This document shows positions 30,621-39,007 of a stretch of 49,517 bases of DNA, piece after piece. The position numbers and the translations under genes are program-made. Under the pieces are notes generated by a model. The model had not been told where the DNA came from. It saw only the letters and a program-made list of their open reading frames with translations, and did no database searches. This DNA comes from CAZCFB01 sp964511535 (GTDB lineage Bacteria; Myxococcota_A; Polyangia; GCA-2747355; CAZCFB01): the NCBI GenBank assembly GCA_964511535.1, contig CAZEFW010000054.1:1-49517 (forward strand). The letters run 5' to 3'. How positions within the stretch are numbered: position 1 is the first letter of the stretch; each line of letters opens with the position of its first letter.

Positions 30621-30683
30621 AGGAGCCGGCGCCGGCGAGCAGCGCCTGGCGCCGTGGCGGCCCCGGACGCAGGGGGCGCGAAC

Positions 30684-30711
30684 TTTACCGGCCCACCCCC
30701 GGTGCTATGCT
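30684..30711 (+). promoter_or_regulatory. Promoter giving a leaderless transcript
   Basis: TTTACC (30684-30689) and TATGCT (30706-30711, preceded by TGC as extended -10) are 16 nt apart. The -10 ends 6 nt before the ATG at 30718, and no Shine-Dalgarno is present. Confidence 0.5.
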
Positions 30712-30717
30712 TGCTCA

Positions 30718-31761
30718 ATGTCTGGCCCCATGGGCAGCCCGCTACGGGCCCTGAAGATCATCGGCCCGCGACGTGCCTTGAACATCGCCTGGCGCTTCGC
30801 CCTGGCCCGGGCCACCGAGGCGTCGATGCCGCTGGCCGTCTCGCTCGAGATCACCTCCATGTGCAACCTGAGCTGCGCTTACTGCGGCCGCCAGGAGCCG
30901 GACCGGGAGCTGAGCACCGCGGAGGTCATCCGGCTCATCGACGAGCTGTACCGGGCCGGGATGCTGCGCCTCGGGATCACCGGCGGGGAGGCGACCCTCC
31001 GCCCTGACCTGGGGCAGGTCATCAACCACGCGGTGGACCTCGGCGTGTTCACCTCCCTGTTCAGCAACGGCCTGCACGTGGCGCGGCGCCTGGAGGAGCT
31101 GTCCCGGATCCACCTGTACAACACGTCGCTGGACGGCGGCAGGCAGGCCCACGACAAGAACCGCGGAGAGGGAGCCTGGGAGCGCGCCGTGGAGGCCATC
31201 AGGGCTGTTCGAGCCCGGGGGATCCCGGTCCTGACCTACACGGTCATCCATCGCGAGAGCCTCGAGGAGCTTGACGGCATCTTGCGGCTCGCCCGCCTCG
31301 AGGGGTTCGCCTGTGTGTTCTCGCCCATGGTCAACCACGCCAGGATGCGCGATGACGCCCGGGTGGACGCCGCGCTGTCGGACGAGATCAGGGGCGCGTT
31401 CAGGCGGCTGCTGGAGCTCAAGCGCGGGGGCGCGCCGGTGGCAAACTCCGGGGTCTACCTGCAGGCCGTGGCCGACGGCCAGTGGGAGGGCGGGACCCGG
31501 TGCCGGGCAGGACAGTTCTTCTGCGCCGTGGGCCCCGGCGGGGAGATGGCCCCCTGCGGCCTGCTCCTGGGCAGCGACCAGGTGGTGGACTGCCGGTCCG
31601 CCGGCTTCGATGGAGGGTTTCACCAGCTCCAGCCCGGGCAGTGCGAGAGCGGCCAGTGCTTCACCGGCCCGGAGATGAGCTACCTGTTGAACCTGGACGC
31701 CGGCGCGCTGGGGAATCTGCTGCGGGGCCTGGGGCGGCATCTGATGGGCGCCGGCGCCTGA
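30718..31761 (+). CDS. Radical SAM protein with Cys-rich C-terminus
   Basis: 347 residues. The cluster is C49-x3-C53-x2-C56 (MCNLSCAYC). The SAM motif is GITGGEATLRPDL, with Ala replacing the common Pro of GGEP. YNTSLDGGRQAHDKNRG fits the substrate-side strand. C-terminal cysteines in GTRCRAGQFFCAVGP, MAPCGLLLG and GQCESGQCFTGPEM suggest an auxiliary cluster. No precursor peptide is nearby. It overlaps the opposite-strand FG-GAP gene by 101 bp at its 3' end. It is probably leaderless from its own promoter. Confidence 0.88.
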   Translation: MSGPMGSPLRALKIIGPRRALNIAWRFALARATEASMPLAVSLEITSMCNLSCAYCGRQEPDRELSTAEVIRLIDELYRAGMLRLGITGGEATLRPDLGQVINHAVDLGVFTSLFSNGLHVARRLEELSRIHLYNTSLDGGRQAHDKNRGEGAWERAVEAIRAVRARGIPVLTYTVIHRESLEELDGILRLARLEGFACVFSPMVNHARMRDDARVDAALSDEIRGAFRRLLELKRGGAPVANSGVYLQAVADGQWEGGTRCRAGQFFCAVGPGGEMAPCGLLLGSDQVVDCRSAGFDGGFHQLQPGQCESGQCFTGPEMSYLLNLDAGALGNLLRGLGRHLMGAGA

Positions 31762-33001
31762 AGTCGCCACCGGGCGCGGCCGCGCTGTCTGGCACCTTGA
31801 ACCATGAAAACGTCAGGTTCCTGGAGACAAATGCGCCCACCACCAGCTCCCTGGCTCCGTCTCCGTCGATGTCGATCCACAGGGCGCTGGAGGGGGCGCG
31901 GCCCACTGGGGCCTCTCCGACCAGCTGAAAGGTCCCGTCCTCGGTCTGCTTGAACAGCAGGGCCCGGTTGTCCTGCACGGTGGCGAGGTCCTGGCGGCCG
32001 TTGCCGTTGAAGTCGGAGAACGCGGCCGCGGTGACCCCGTCGGTGACGCGCAGCGAGGGGCCTCGCTTGAACGTTCCACCGGCGGCTCCCCTGAACAGGG
32101 CGACCCGGCCCGGGTCGGTACACGCCACGGCTATGTCCTCCATGTCGTCTCCGTCCATGAGCGCCAGATCCATCAGGCTGCACTCGCCGGATGATGGGGA
32201 CTCGCTGGTGGGGTAGCTCCTGACCTTCTTGAAGCCTCCGCGCTTTTTGCCGAGGATGACCGACAGGTCCCGGTCGCCAGCGTTGACGCTCAGGATATCC
32301 TGGACTCCGTCCCGGTTGAGATCTCGCAGCGCCAGGGCGAAGACGTCCCTGCCCACGCCCAGGAGCTTTTTTCTGGGCTTGAACTTCCGGCCCCTGCGGC
32401 CGTCGAGGATCATGATCTTCGCGGTGCCTCCCAGGCCCACCACGAGGTCAGGGTATTTGTCCTTGTTCATGTGACCGGGGACCACGGCGTGGGGCCACGA
32501 CCCCTTTCCCACGGAGATGAGCTGGCGCTCGAAGCGCGCCTCGCCCTTTCCCCAGAAGATCGCGATCTCATCGCTGGTGTGGCAAGAGGTGACCAGGTCG
32601 GGCAGCGCGTCCCGGTCGATGAGCCCCGACGCGACCCAGGTGGGGCCCGCGCATGCCTCCAGAACCCGGGGGGCCTGAAACCAACCCTCGCCATCCGCCA
32701 GCATGATGGAGATGGAGCCGCTGACAGTGTTGGCGGTGACCAGGTCCGAGGCGCCGTCCCCGTTGAGATCCGCCGCGCAGATGTGGTGGACCTCTCCCTC
32801 CGCATCCAGGGTCCGCTGCCGGGTCAGGTGCACCCACCCCTCGGGGCGAAGGTCGGGCGGCCGGGGCAGGTCTGCCGGGATCCCTGCATCCTCACGGGGC
32901 TGCCTGGTCGGGGTCGGCGCGAGAGATGCTTGCCAGATGAGGACCCCCACGGCAGTTGCAACAATCAGCGCCACCGCCCCGAGCCGCAAGATAGGTTTCA
33001 T
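31661..33001 (-). CDS. FG-GAP/VCBS seven-repeat beta-propeller protein
   Basis: 446 residues. An N-terminal membrane anchor or signal (LGAVALIVATAVGVLIW) is followed by a Pro-rich linker and seven repeats with a Ca-binding-like D-x-N/D-x-D-G core: ADLNGDGASDLVTA, GLIDRDALPDLVTS, GHMNKDKYPDLVVG, RDLNRDGVQDILSV, ALMDGDDMEDIAVA, SDFNGNGRQDLATV and IDIDGDGARELVVG. Seven units match one closed integrin-alpha-like propeller. It probably binds a ligand or carbohydrate outside the cell. AAGGAG lies 6 nt before the ATG. The last 34 residues (RRRRPSDAAPG...) are read antisense to the end of the radical SAM gene and look like accidental extension. Confidence 0.87.
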   Translation of the reverse strand: MKPILRLGAVALIVATAVGVLIWQASLAPTPTRQPREDAGIPADLPRPPDLRPEGWVHLTRQRTLDAEGEVHHICAADLNGDGASDLVTANTVSGSISIMLADGEGWFQAPRVLEACAGPTWVASGLIDRDALPDLVTSCHTSDEIAIFWGKGEARFERQLISVGKGSWPHAVVPGHMNKDKYPDLVVGLGGTAKIMILDGRRGRKFKPRKKLLGVGRDVFALALRDLNRDGVQDILSVNAGDRDLSVILGKKRGGFKKVRSYPTSESPSSGECSLMDLALMDGDDMEDIAVACTDPGRVALFRGAAGGTFKRGPSLRVTDGVTAAAFSDFNGNGRQDLATVQDNRALLFKQTEDGTFQLVGEAPVGRAPSSALWIDIDGDGARELVVGAFVSRNLTFSWFKVPDSAAAPGGDFRRRRPSDAAPGPAADSPARRRPGSTGSSSPGR

Positions 33002-33131
33002 CTCGGCTCCTTGATCGAGTCATCCATGGCTCAGCCCATGGCCGACATCGCGGGCACTGTACCACGACCCCTCGCGCAGGTTGCTCGTGGAGCCGCGCGG
33101 GGTAAACCCAAGGGTGGCCCCGCAGGCGGGC

Positions 33132-34259
33132 TCAGTCCGCTTTGGGCACGAGCCCGCTGTCTTGCATCCAGCTGGCCAGGCGCACCCCGTACCACGCGAG
33201 CACCCTGGCCGGCGGGTGGACCTCGCGGTATTCGCGCGCGCGGTCGCTGGCGTCCAGGTGCAGCACCGGCACGCCGAGCCCGTCGGCGTAGCGCTGAAAC
33301 ACGGACAGCGGGATGTAGAACTCTTTGCCCCCCCTGTTGAACAGCGCTGGCATCAGGTGCTCCAGCCCCCTGCCGAATCCGACCCGGGCCGGGGCGGGCA
33401 CATTTCGGGCTGCCGGGAGGATGAAGACGCCCACCTTCACCTTGCCCTTCAGCTCCTGGATGAAGGCGCGCACCGCGCTGACGTTCTGCGGCTCGTACCA
33501 GGCGCTCGACTGGAACCAGAGGGGCATCCTGTCCGGTCCGGTGCGCAGGCTCAGCTCCATCAGCAGGTAGCGCCAGGAGCGCAGGTTCGCCAGCAGCCCG
33601 ACGCGTACTCCGTCGGGCAGGATACCCAAGGGTCCCCAGCGGGACAGCGGGATCATCAGCTCCCACAGGCGGGGGTTGCGCTGGAGGGTGGGGCGCGCGC
33701 GATCCTTGCCCAGCAGGGCTGGCACCTGGGGGTTTGACGGCGCGATGAGCACCACATCCGGACGGATCTGCTTCACCGCGTTCCGGCCCACTGCCGCCAT
33801 CTGCACGCCCACGTAGGCGCTGGTGCCGAGGTTCCAGACCTCGAACCGCCGGCCCCCTGCCGCGGCGTTGAGCCGGGCCTCCAGCTGCGCTGGCCAGGTC
33901 TCCGTGTCCCCCACCTCCGCGCCGTAGACGTTGGAGCCGCCGAGGCAGAGGATGCGCACCACGTCCGCGTCCTCGCGTTCGGCCGGGCGCTCCGGGCTGC
34001 GGAACCCGAGCGAGTTGATCCGCACCTGGTAGTCGCCGAACTGGCCGTGGTAGTTGGACTCGGAGCCGGGGCTCAATCGGTACAGGATGTCCGGATCAGG
34101 GTCAGGCTCGTGGGTGTCCTGGTCCGCGCCCTGCAGGTACAGGTTGGACATGGCCAGCTCCCAGTCCCGGTCGGTGGCCCTGACGTAGATCTCCATGGCA
34201 GCCATCACAAGCAGTAGCGGCGCCAGGGCCAGCGCAGCGCGGAGGACCCAGCGTCTCAC
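33132..34259 (-). CDS. SGNH/GDSL hydrolase-like protein, membrane-anchored
   Basis: 375 residues. An N-terminal signal anchor (RAALALAPLLLVMAAMEIYV) is followed by PDPDILYRLSPGSESNY and INSLGFRSPE, a stretch common to SGNH proteins near polysaccharide genes. Block I is LCLGGSNVYG (Ser nucleophile in G-G-S-N), block II NLGTSAYVG, block III LIAPSNPQVP, and the C-terminal His sits in YREVHPPARV. The fold hydrolyses or transfers acyl esters, and in polysaccharide clusters such proteins often acetylate or deacetylate glycans in the periplasm. The first bases overlap the end of the next SGNH gene (ATGA), so the two are one operon. The partial gene at 49227 is closely alike in the N-terminus. Confidence 0.83.
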   Translation of the reverse strand: MRRWVLRAALALAPLLLVMAAMEIYVRATDRDWELAMSNLYLQGADQDTHEPDPDPDILYRLSPGSESNYHGQFGDYQVRINSLGFRSPERPAEREDADVVRILCLGGSNVYGAEVGDTETWPAQLEARLNAAAGGRRFEVWNLGTSAYVGVQMAAVGRNAVKQIRPDVVLIAPSNPQVPALLGKDRARPTLQRNPRLWELMIPLSRWGPLGILPDGVRVGLLANLRSWRYLLMELSLRTGPDRMPLWFQSSAWYEPQNVSAVRAFIQELKGKVKVGVFILPAARNVPAPARVGFGRGLEHLMPALFNRGGKEFYIPLSVFQRYADGLGVPVLHLDASDRAREYREVHPPARVLAWYGVRLASWMQDSGLVPKAD

Positions 34260-35668
34260 GGGCCCTCCTCGGTGGCTGCTGCCGGGAGCTTCGGCAGGTT
34301 GAACTTGCGCGGCTTCAACTCCAGGTCATTGTGCCACTCCACGCCTGGATAGGAGTACTGCTGCTCCGTGGTGGGAAACTTGTGGATTCGCGACAGCTTC
34401 TTGATGGAGGGGATCACACCGCGGCGGGGCTCCCCCTTTGGGGACAGGCCCCTGGCCTGCAGCACCTCGATGACCTCTTCTGCCATGGCCAGATTACCCT
34501 GCCAGGTCATGTGGCAGAAATCCAGGAACAGGTCGTAGCCGGGGACACCGTGGCGGCTCTCCTTTGCGGCCCGTCGGGCCAGATCCACAAGGACCACCTC
34601 CGGGTGGGCGGCGGCGAGGTCCCGGATGATCCGGTTGAACGAGGGCCTGCAGCGGTTTCGGGGCACCGCCTCGGTGTACTGCTCGAGGCTCCGGCGCGCC
34701 CTGGCGTACTCTCCGCTGGCGTACTGGATCAGGCCCAGCAGCCTGATGGCCTCCGGGTCATCGCACTCCCCGAGCAGCGCCCTGGCGGCGGCGTTGTCGC
34801 CACGCCGAAAGGGCGCGGCGGCGCGGCGGATGCAAGGCGGGAGCTCGCCCGCCATTTTTCCCCGGTCCTCGCCGATGACATGTTTCCTGAAGGTCCCCGT
34901 GTAGCGCAGGTTGACCGGGAGGGTGGCGAGCACCACCTGCACCTCGTGCTGCTTTCCCAGGGTGATGATCGCCTCGAGGTTCTCCTTGAAGTTGTCGCGC
35001 AGGCGGTGGAGATCCGGATGCTGCGGGGTGTAATAGGAGCGCTCCTCTGGCCGGACTCCGGGCATCATCAACCTGGTCATCAGCCGATAGATGCCGAACT
35101 TGCGCAGGGGCTCGCTGATGATGCTCGGGGGCAGGACCCCCTCGTTGTTGCAGGTGGCGATGAGCAGCATGTTCGGCTCGTATTCGATGACTTTCTGGGA
35201 GATGTGCTTGACCCGCTGGGAATTCTGCCCCCCGGACGCCATGTTGATCACCTGGATCTGCTGGTCCGGATACATCTTCTTCAGGTGGTGTCGCAGGAAC
35301 CAGGGCATGCCGCCCGGCTCGGCCGGCCCGGGTTGATAGGCGTACGGTGTCCCCATGGCGAAGGAGCCCCCCAGCACGAACATCCTCCACGCCCCGCCCC
35401 TGGCCTTGGGGAATGAGCTCCGGACCATGGTGGTCTCGGCGTAATCCGTGGTGGTGAGCGTGCCCTCGCTGTCCAGCTCGAACAGGGGCCTGTCCACATT
35501 CTGGACGAAGTCGTCAGGGCGACGGGTATCGATCACCTTGCGCTCCTCCAGCTGCTCCACGCCGATATTGGCCGTGGCCAGCAGCCCGACCACCAGCACC
35601 AGGGAGTAGAGCACGAACCGCAAGCGACGGCGCCAGCCGCGGCGCGCTCGTATCGCTCTATTGTCCAT
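34256..35668 (-). CDS. Second SGNH hydrolase-like protein, membrane-anchored
   Basis: 470 residues. One N-terminal span (FVLYSLVLVVGLLATANIGV) precedes the SGNH core: FVLGGSFAMGTPY (block I), NMASGGQNSQRV (block II), LLIATCNNEG (block III) and FLDFCHMTWQGN (D-x-x-H). The Asp and His are spaced as in the catalytic dyad. An inserted stretch (residues 270-330, DDPEAIRLLGLIQYASGEYA) looks TPR-like. About 70 residues after the catalytic His are Lys/Pro-rich and unassigned. It is probably a periplasmic esterase or acyltransferase acting on the surface product of this cluster. It is first in a two-gene operon with the gene at 33132. Confidence 0.83.
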   Translation of the reverse strand: MDNRAIRARRGWRRRLRFVLYSLVLVVGLLATANIGVEQLEERKVIDTRRPDDFVQNVDRPLFELDSEGTLTTTDYAETTMVRSSFPKARGGAWRMFVLGGSFAMGTPYAYQPGPAEPGGMPWFLRHHLKKMYPDQQIQVINMASGGQNSQRVKHISQKVIEYEPNMLLIATCNNEGVLPPSIISEPLRKFGIYRLMTRLMMPGVRPEERSYYTPQHPDLHRLRDNFKENLEAIITLGKQHEVQVVLATLPVNLRYTGTFRKHVIGEDRGKMAGELPPCIRRAAAPFRRGDNAAARALLGECDDPEAIRLLGLIQYASGEYARARRSLEQYTEAVPRNRCRPSFNRIIRDLAAAHPEVVLVDLARRAAKESRHGVPGYDLFLDFCHMTWQGNLAMAEEVIEVLQARGLSPKGEPRRGVIPSIKKLSRIHKFPTTEQQYSYPGVEWHNDLELKPRKFNLPKLPAAATEEGP

Positions 35669-35677
35669 GACAGAGAT

Positions 35678-35705
35678 ATCCTAGCCCATGCCGGGCGCTG
35701 GACAA
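35678..35705 (-). promoter_or_regulatory. Promoter giving a near-leaderless SGNH transcript
   Basis: On the minus strand, TTGTCC (35705-35700) and TAGGAT (35683-35678) are 16 nt apart, and the -10 ends 9 nt before the ATG at 35668. Confidence 0.5.
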
Positions 35706-35768
35706 TGATGGTCCTCGCGACCCCGGCTGCACCAGCCCGCTCGGGTGTTCATCCGGGCGCCGGGAATG

Positions 35769-35774
35769 TATCTT
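35769..35774 (+). promoter_or_regulatory. -10-like box 6 nt before the ATG at 35781
   Basis: TATCTT is placed so that transcription would begin at the ATG. TTCATC (35748-35753) could be a weak -35, with a 15-nt spacer. Confidence 0.35.
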
Positions 35775-35780
35775 GAGTGG

Positions 35781-37766
35781 ATGCCTGATGGCGCTCAAGC
35801 ACAGGACAGGCCCCTCGAGCAAGGGAGCCCGGATGGAGCCGCGACCGCGGGGCGAGATCCCGGACCGGGCGCCACGGGCGGGCGGCTGAGGGAGCTGGGC
35901 GGGCTGGCGCTCCTGGCCCTGGTGGTGGCAGCCTCCCACTTCCACCACGCCATGACCGACGCGGTGCTGGCGCACTTCGGCGACCTGGTGCACACCAGCG
36001 CCGAGATTGAGTCCGGCAACCTGTTCGTGGTGGGCCCCGGCCTGTGGGGCACGCCCATGGGGCTCGCCCTGGGGGGGCAGCTGTACAACTGGCTGAGCTA
36101 CCCCGCGTGGTGGTTCCGCAACCCCATCGCCGGCATCCACGTCCTGTATTACACCCTGGAACTGTTGGGGCTGGTGTCGTGGCTGCTGCTGGGGCGTCTG
36201 ACCCGACTCCCCCCGCGGCTGGTGTGGGCGTCGGCCTTCATGCTGGCGGTCTACCCCGAGGCGCGGCTGATCTATTGCGAGAACATGACCCTGGCGGCCT
36301 ACCTCTGCGTGCCCATGTTCATGGCCAGCCTGGCCGGGCTGCACGCCAGGCGAGCGGTGACCATGATCCTGCCCGGGGTGCTGTTGGCCGCGACCTTCAT
36401 GGTCCACCACGCCGCCATCGTGCTGGCGCCCGCCATGGCGGTGATGGTGCTGGCGCACCGCCCTGTCCCGTGGCGCAGGGGCTTCATCCTGGGTGGCACG
36501 GCGCTGTTCACCGTCCTCGCCGTGGCGCTGCTGGTGCCCACCAATACCAACCCCTACGATGTGTTCCCGATGTTCGGGCAGGAGCCGATCCAGTACGGGA
36601 AGATCTTCTTCAAGTGGCTCGGGGAGGTGGCCTGGGCCCTGCGGGATCCGCTGCTCGTCGTCGGGCTCATCGCGGCCGTGGCCGTGCGCAAACATCAGCG
36701 CGATGGCGTGGCCCTGGCGGTGCCCTGGATCCTGCTCGGCGGCATGATCATCACCGCCCGCATCGCCCTGACCCCGTGGGAGGGGGTCAGAACCTATCGC
36801 ATGGGGTTCATCGCCCCGGGGCGGGCGCTTGTTGCCGGGATGGCCCTGCTCTGGCTCCTGGACTGGCTGCGCCCCCGTCTGGCGCCAGCGCTGCAAAGGG
36901 TCGTCCGGCCCGGGACCCTGTTCGTCGGCGCGAGCCTGCTCATGGCGGCCGTGTGGGGAGGCATGGGCCTGGTCGCCATGAACACCTGGGACCGGTACCT
37001 GGACGAGCTCCTGGAGCAGCGGTGCACCAGGCAGCTCATGAGCGCCGACCTGTCCACGCCCACATACCTGCCGTACCGGCTGTACGAGGCGCTGGAGGCT
37101 TCACCGCTGCCCGCGAGGTCCACCCTCCAGGTCAGCGAGGGGGTCCACCGGTCGCAGCTGTTCCTGCCCAACGCCATGGCCTGGCGGCAGCTCCACCGGG
37201 ACGTGCCCGGCTCCAGGAAGCTGCTCGGGCAACATGATAGCCCGGGGGTGGATGTATCGCCCCGGATCCCGGGCCTCGGCACCCGGCGGCTGGAGAAGGC
37301 CGATGGGGTCGTGGATCACCGCCTGTTCATCTCACTCAGAGGATACAGCTCGCTGGCGGCGGAGCGTGCCGGGCCGAGCGGGCGCTCCTACCGGATCACC
37401 CCTCCGTCAGAGCCCTGGCAGCTCATCCTGGTCCGCACCACCCGACAACCGAATCCAGGCTCCAAGGGCCATGACCTGAGCACACTCACCCCGGCCCCTC
37501 CCGGCGCGGCCACCCTGGAGTCCGGCGGCAGGACCTTGAAGCCGCTGGCCGCCTCGGCGGGGTGCACGGAGCCGCGGCGCCCGGGCATGCCGGAGGACGA
37601 CTGCGGCTTGCTGTGCTGGTCGTCCTTCTTCCTGGTCTTTCCCCCCCCCCAGGCCCACTTCCTGTTCGAGCTGCCAAAGCCGATGCCAGGGGAGATGGAC
37701 CTGACCTTGCCCGACGGGTTCGGACCCGAGTGGGAGGTTGAAGCTTTTGCCGTTGATCCAGGGTAG
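35781..37766 (+). CDS. Multi-span membrane protein, GT-C-like
   Basis: 661 residues from the ATG at 35781; a GTG at 35745 is in frame but a -10-like box lies between them. A hydrophilic N-terminus (about 35 residues) precedes a first span (LGGLALLALVVAASHFHHAM) and a loop with FGDLVHTSAEIESGNLFVVG. Nine or ten spans follow (MLAVYPEARLIYCENMTLAA, MILPGVLLAATFMVHHAAIV, GRALVAGMALLWLLDWL). The C-terminal 230 residues are soluble, presumably periplasmic, with several Cys (GCTEPRRPGMPEDDCGLLC). No catalytic motif could be assigned; topology and context suggest a lipid-linked sugar transferase. A run of ten C (37641-37650) lies in the reading frame 39 codons before the stop. Confidence 0.72.
   Translation: MPDGAQAQDRPLEQGSPDGAATAGRDPGPGATGGRLRELGGLALLALVVAASHFHHAMTDAVLAHFGDLVHTSAEIESGNLFVVGPGLWGTPMGLALGGQLYNWLSYPAWWFRNPIAGIHVLYYTLELLGLVSWLLLGRLTRLPPRLVWASAFMLAVYPEARLIYCENMTLAAYLCVPMFMASLAGLHARRAVTMILPGVLLAATFMVHHAAIVLAPAMAVMVLAHRPVPWRRGFILGGTALFTVLAVALLVPTNTNPYDVFPMFGQEPIQYGKIFFKWLGEVAWALRDPLLVVGLIAAVAVRKHQRDGVALAVPWILLGGMIITARIALTPWEGVRTYRMGFIAPGRALVAGMALLWLLDWLRPRLAPALQRVVRPGTLFVGASLLMAAVWGGMGLVAMNTWDRYLDELLEQRCTRQLMSADLSTPTYLPYRLYEALEASPLPARSTLQVSEGVHRSQLFLPNAMAWRQLHRDVPGSRKLLGQHDSPGVDVSPRIPGLGTRRLEKADGVVDHRLFISLRGYSSLAAERAGPSGRSYRITPPSEPWQLILVRTTRQPNPGSKGHDLSTLTPAPPGAATLESGGRTLKPLAASAGCTEPRRPGMPEDDCGLLCWSSFFLVFPPPQAHFLFELPKPMPGEMDLTLPDGFGPEWEVEAFAVDPG
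37641..37650 (+). repeat. Ten-base poly-C tract within a coding sequence
   Basis: Ten consecutive C encode Pro-Pro-Pro plus the first base of Gln. Slippage by one base would alter and possibly truncate the last 39 residues of the membrane protein. Confidence 0.95.
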
Positions 37767-37927
37767 CGCTGGCCTCGGGCCACCTGGCGGCCCTCGCGCC
37801 ACGGGATGCGGCTTGCGAGCCGACAGACCGTCGTGCGCTGCCTGGCGTGAACCGGCATGTGGGCGCCGGTGGAGCACATGCAGCGCTCCGATTCATAGAA
37901 AAAAGGTGCAGAGTCGGCAGGTGTTTT

Positions 37928-37933
37928 TATACT
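37928..37933 (+). promoter_or_regulatory. -10-like box before the radical SAM gene at 37960
   Basis: TATACT sits in an AT-rich patch 26 nt before the ATG. No clear -35 and no Shine-Dalgarno. The rest of 37767-37959 shows nothing else. Confidence 0.35.
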
Positions 37934-37959
37934 CAAAGCCAGGCTGACTTGCTGACCGC

Positions 37960-38949
37960 ATGGATTTGAAAAGCAAAATTCGCCTCGGCAGGAGCTGCGC
38001 GAGGTACTGGTTGACCCGGCAACCGGAGCCGGTGGCCATCGCCTGGCTCATCACGGGGCGGTGCAACCAGTGCTGCACCTACTGCATGTGGAAGCACCTG
38101 CGCCAGGGCCCGGAGTTGAACACCGACCAGGTCAAGGACATGGTGGACCAGATGAAGGCCGCCGGCGTGGTGCTGATCTCCCTGACCGGCGGTGAGCCGC
38201 TGCTGCGAGACGATATCGGGGAGATCATCAGGCATATCAAAAATCGTGGCCTGGTCTGCAAGCTCAACAGCAACAGCAAGCTGCTGGAGCAGAAGCTGGA
38301 TCAGCTCCGCCCGCTGGACCTGCTGCAGATCAGCATCGACGGCCCGCCCACGGTCCACGAGGTCCTGCGGGGCGAGGGCACCGCCGCCCACATCCCGGCG
38401 GCCATCGAGATGGTCCGCCGCGAGGGCATCCCGCTGCAGGTCAACACCAGCCTCAACAAGACGACCATCCGCCACCTGGACGAGATCCTCCAGTGGGGCC
38501 TCGATCAGCGCATCTCCATGTATTTCCAGCTGCTCTCGAGCAACTTCGTGAGCCAGGACGATCTGAACCAGTTCTCTCCCTCGACCGAGGACCTGACCGG
38601 CGCCCTCAGGCGGCTCATGGCGATCAAGGCGGACCGCAATGACCCGTACCGCAGCGCCATCGGCAGCTCCATCGGGGCCATGCGCTACCTGCTGGACCGG
38701 GTTGAAAACCCCCGCGAGTACTGCGACAGCGCCCCCGTGAGCGCCACCATGTACCCGGACGGGCGATTGATCTTCTGCGCCAACGCCCTGGAACACCAGG
38801 CCCACGACGCCGTGGAGATCGGGTTCGCCGAGGCGTTCTCCCGGCTCAAGGTCCCGCGGTGCCAGGGCTGCGAGTGCATCGGGCGGCTGCGCATCTCCCG
38901 GGTGTTCAAGATGGACCCCTCGGTGCTGCTGGAGGTGATGGGGCTCTGA
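37960..38949 (+). CDS. Radical SAM protein with Cys-rich C-terminus
   Basis: 329 residues. The cluster is C35-x3-C39-x2-C42 (RCNQCCTYC, with an extra Cys38). The SAM motif is SLTGGEPLLRDDI and the core strand LLQISIDGPPTVHE is typical of SPASM-type enzymes, as is the pattern YCDSAPVSATMYPDGRLIFC. The end has CQGCECIGRLR, fewer Cys than a full SPASM, so it may be a Twitch type with one auxiliary cluster. It is transcribed alone. It resembles PqqE/AnSME-class folds rather than the B12 class. No peptide substrate is seen nearby. Confidence 0.88.
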   Translation: MDLKSKIRLGRSCARYWLTRQPEPVAIAWLITGRCNQCCTYCMWKHLRQGPELNTDQVKDMVDQMKAAGVVLISLTGGEPLLRDDIGEIIRHIKNRGLVCKLNSNSKLLEQKLDQLRPLDLLQISIDGPPTVHEVLRGEGTAAHIPAAIEMVRREGIPLQVNTSLNKTTIRHLDEILQWGLDQRISMYFQLLSSNFVSQDDLNQFSPSTEDLTGALRRLMAIKADRNDPYRSAIGSSIGAMRYLLDRVENPREYCDSAPVSATMYPDGRLIFCANALEHQAHDAVEIGFAEAFSRLKVPRCQGCECIGRLRISRVFKMDPSVLLEVMGL

Positions 38950-39007
38950 CCCACGCGCGTGGGCCCTGCCCGGCGGGGACCCTCGCCGGGCTGGCCAGCC
39001 GCGCGCT

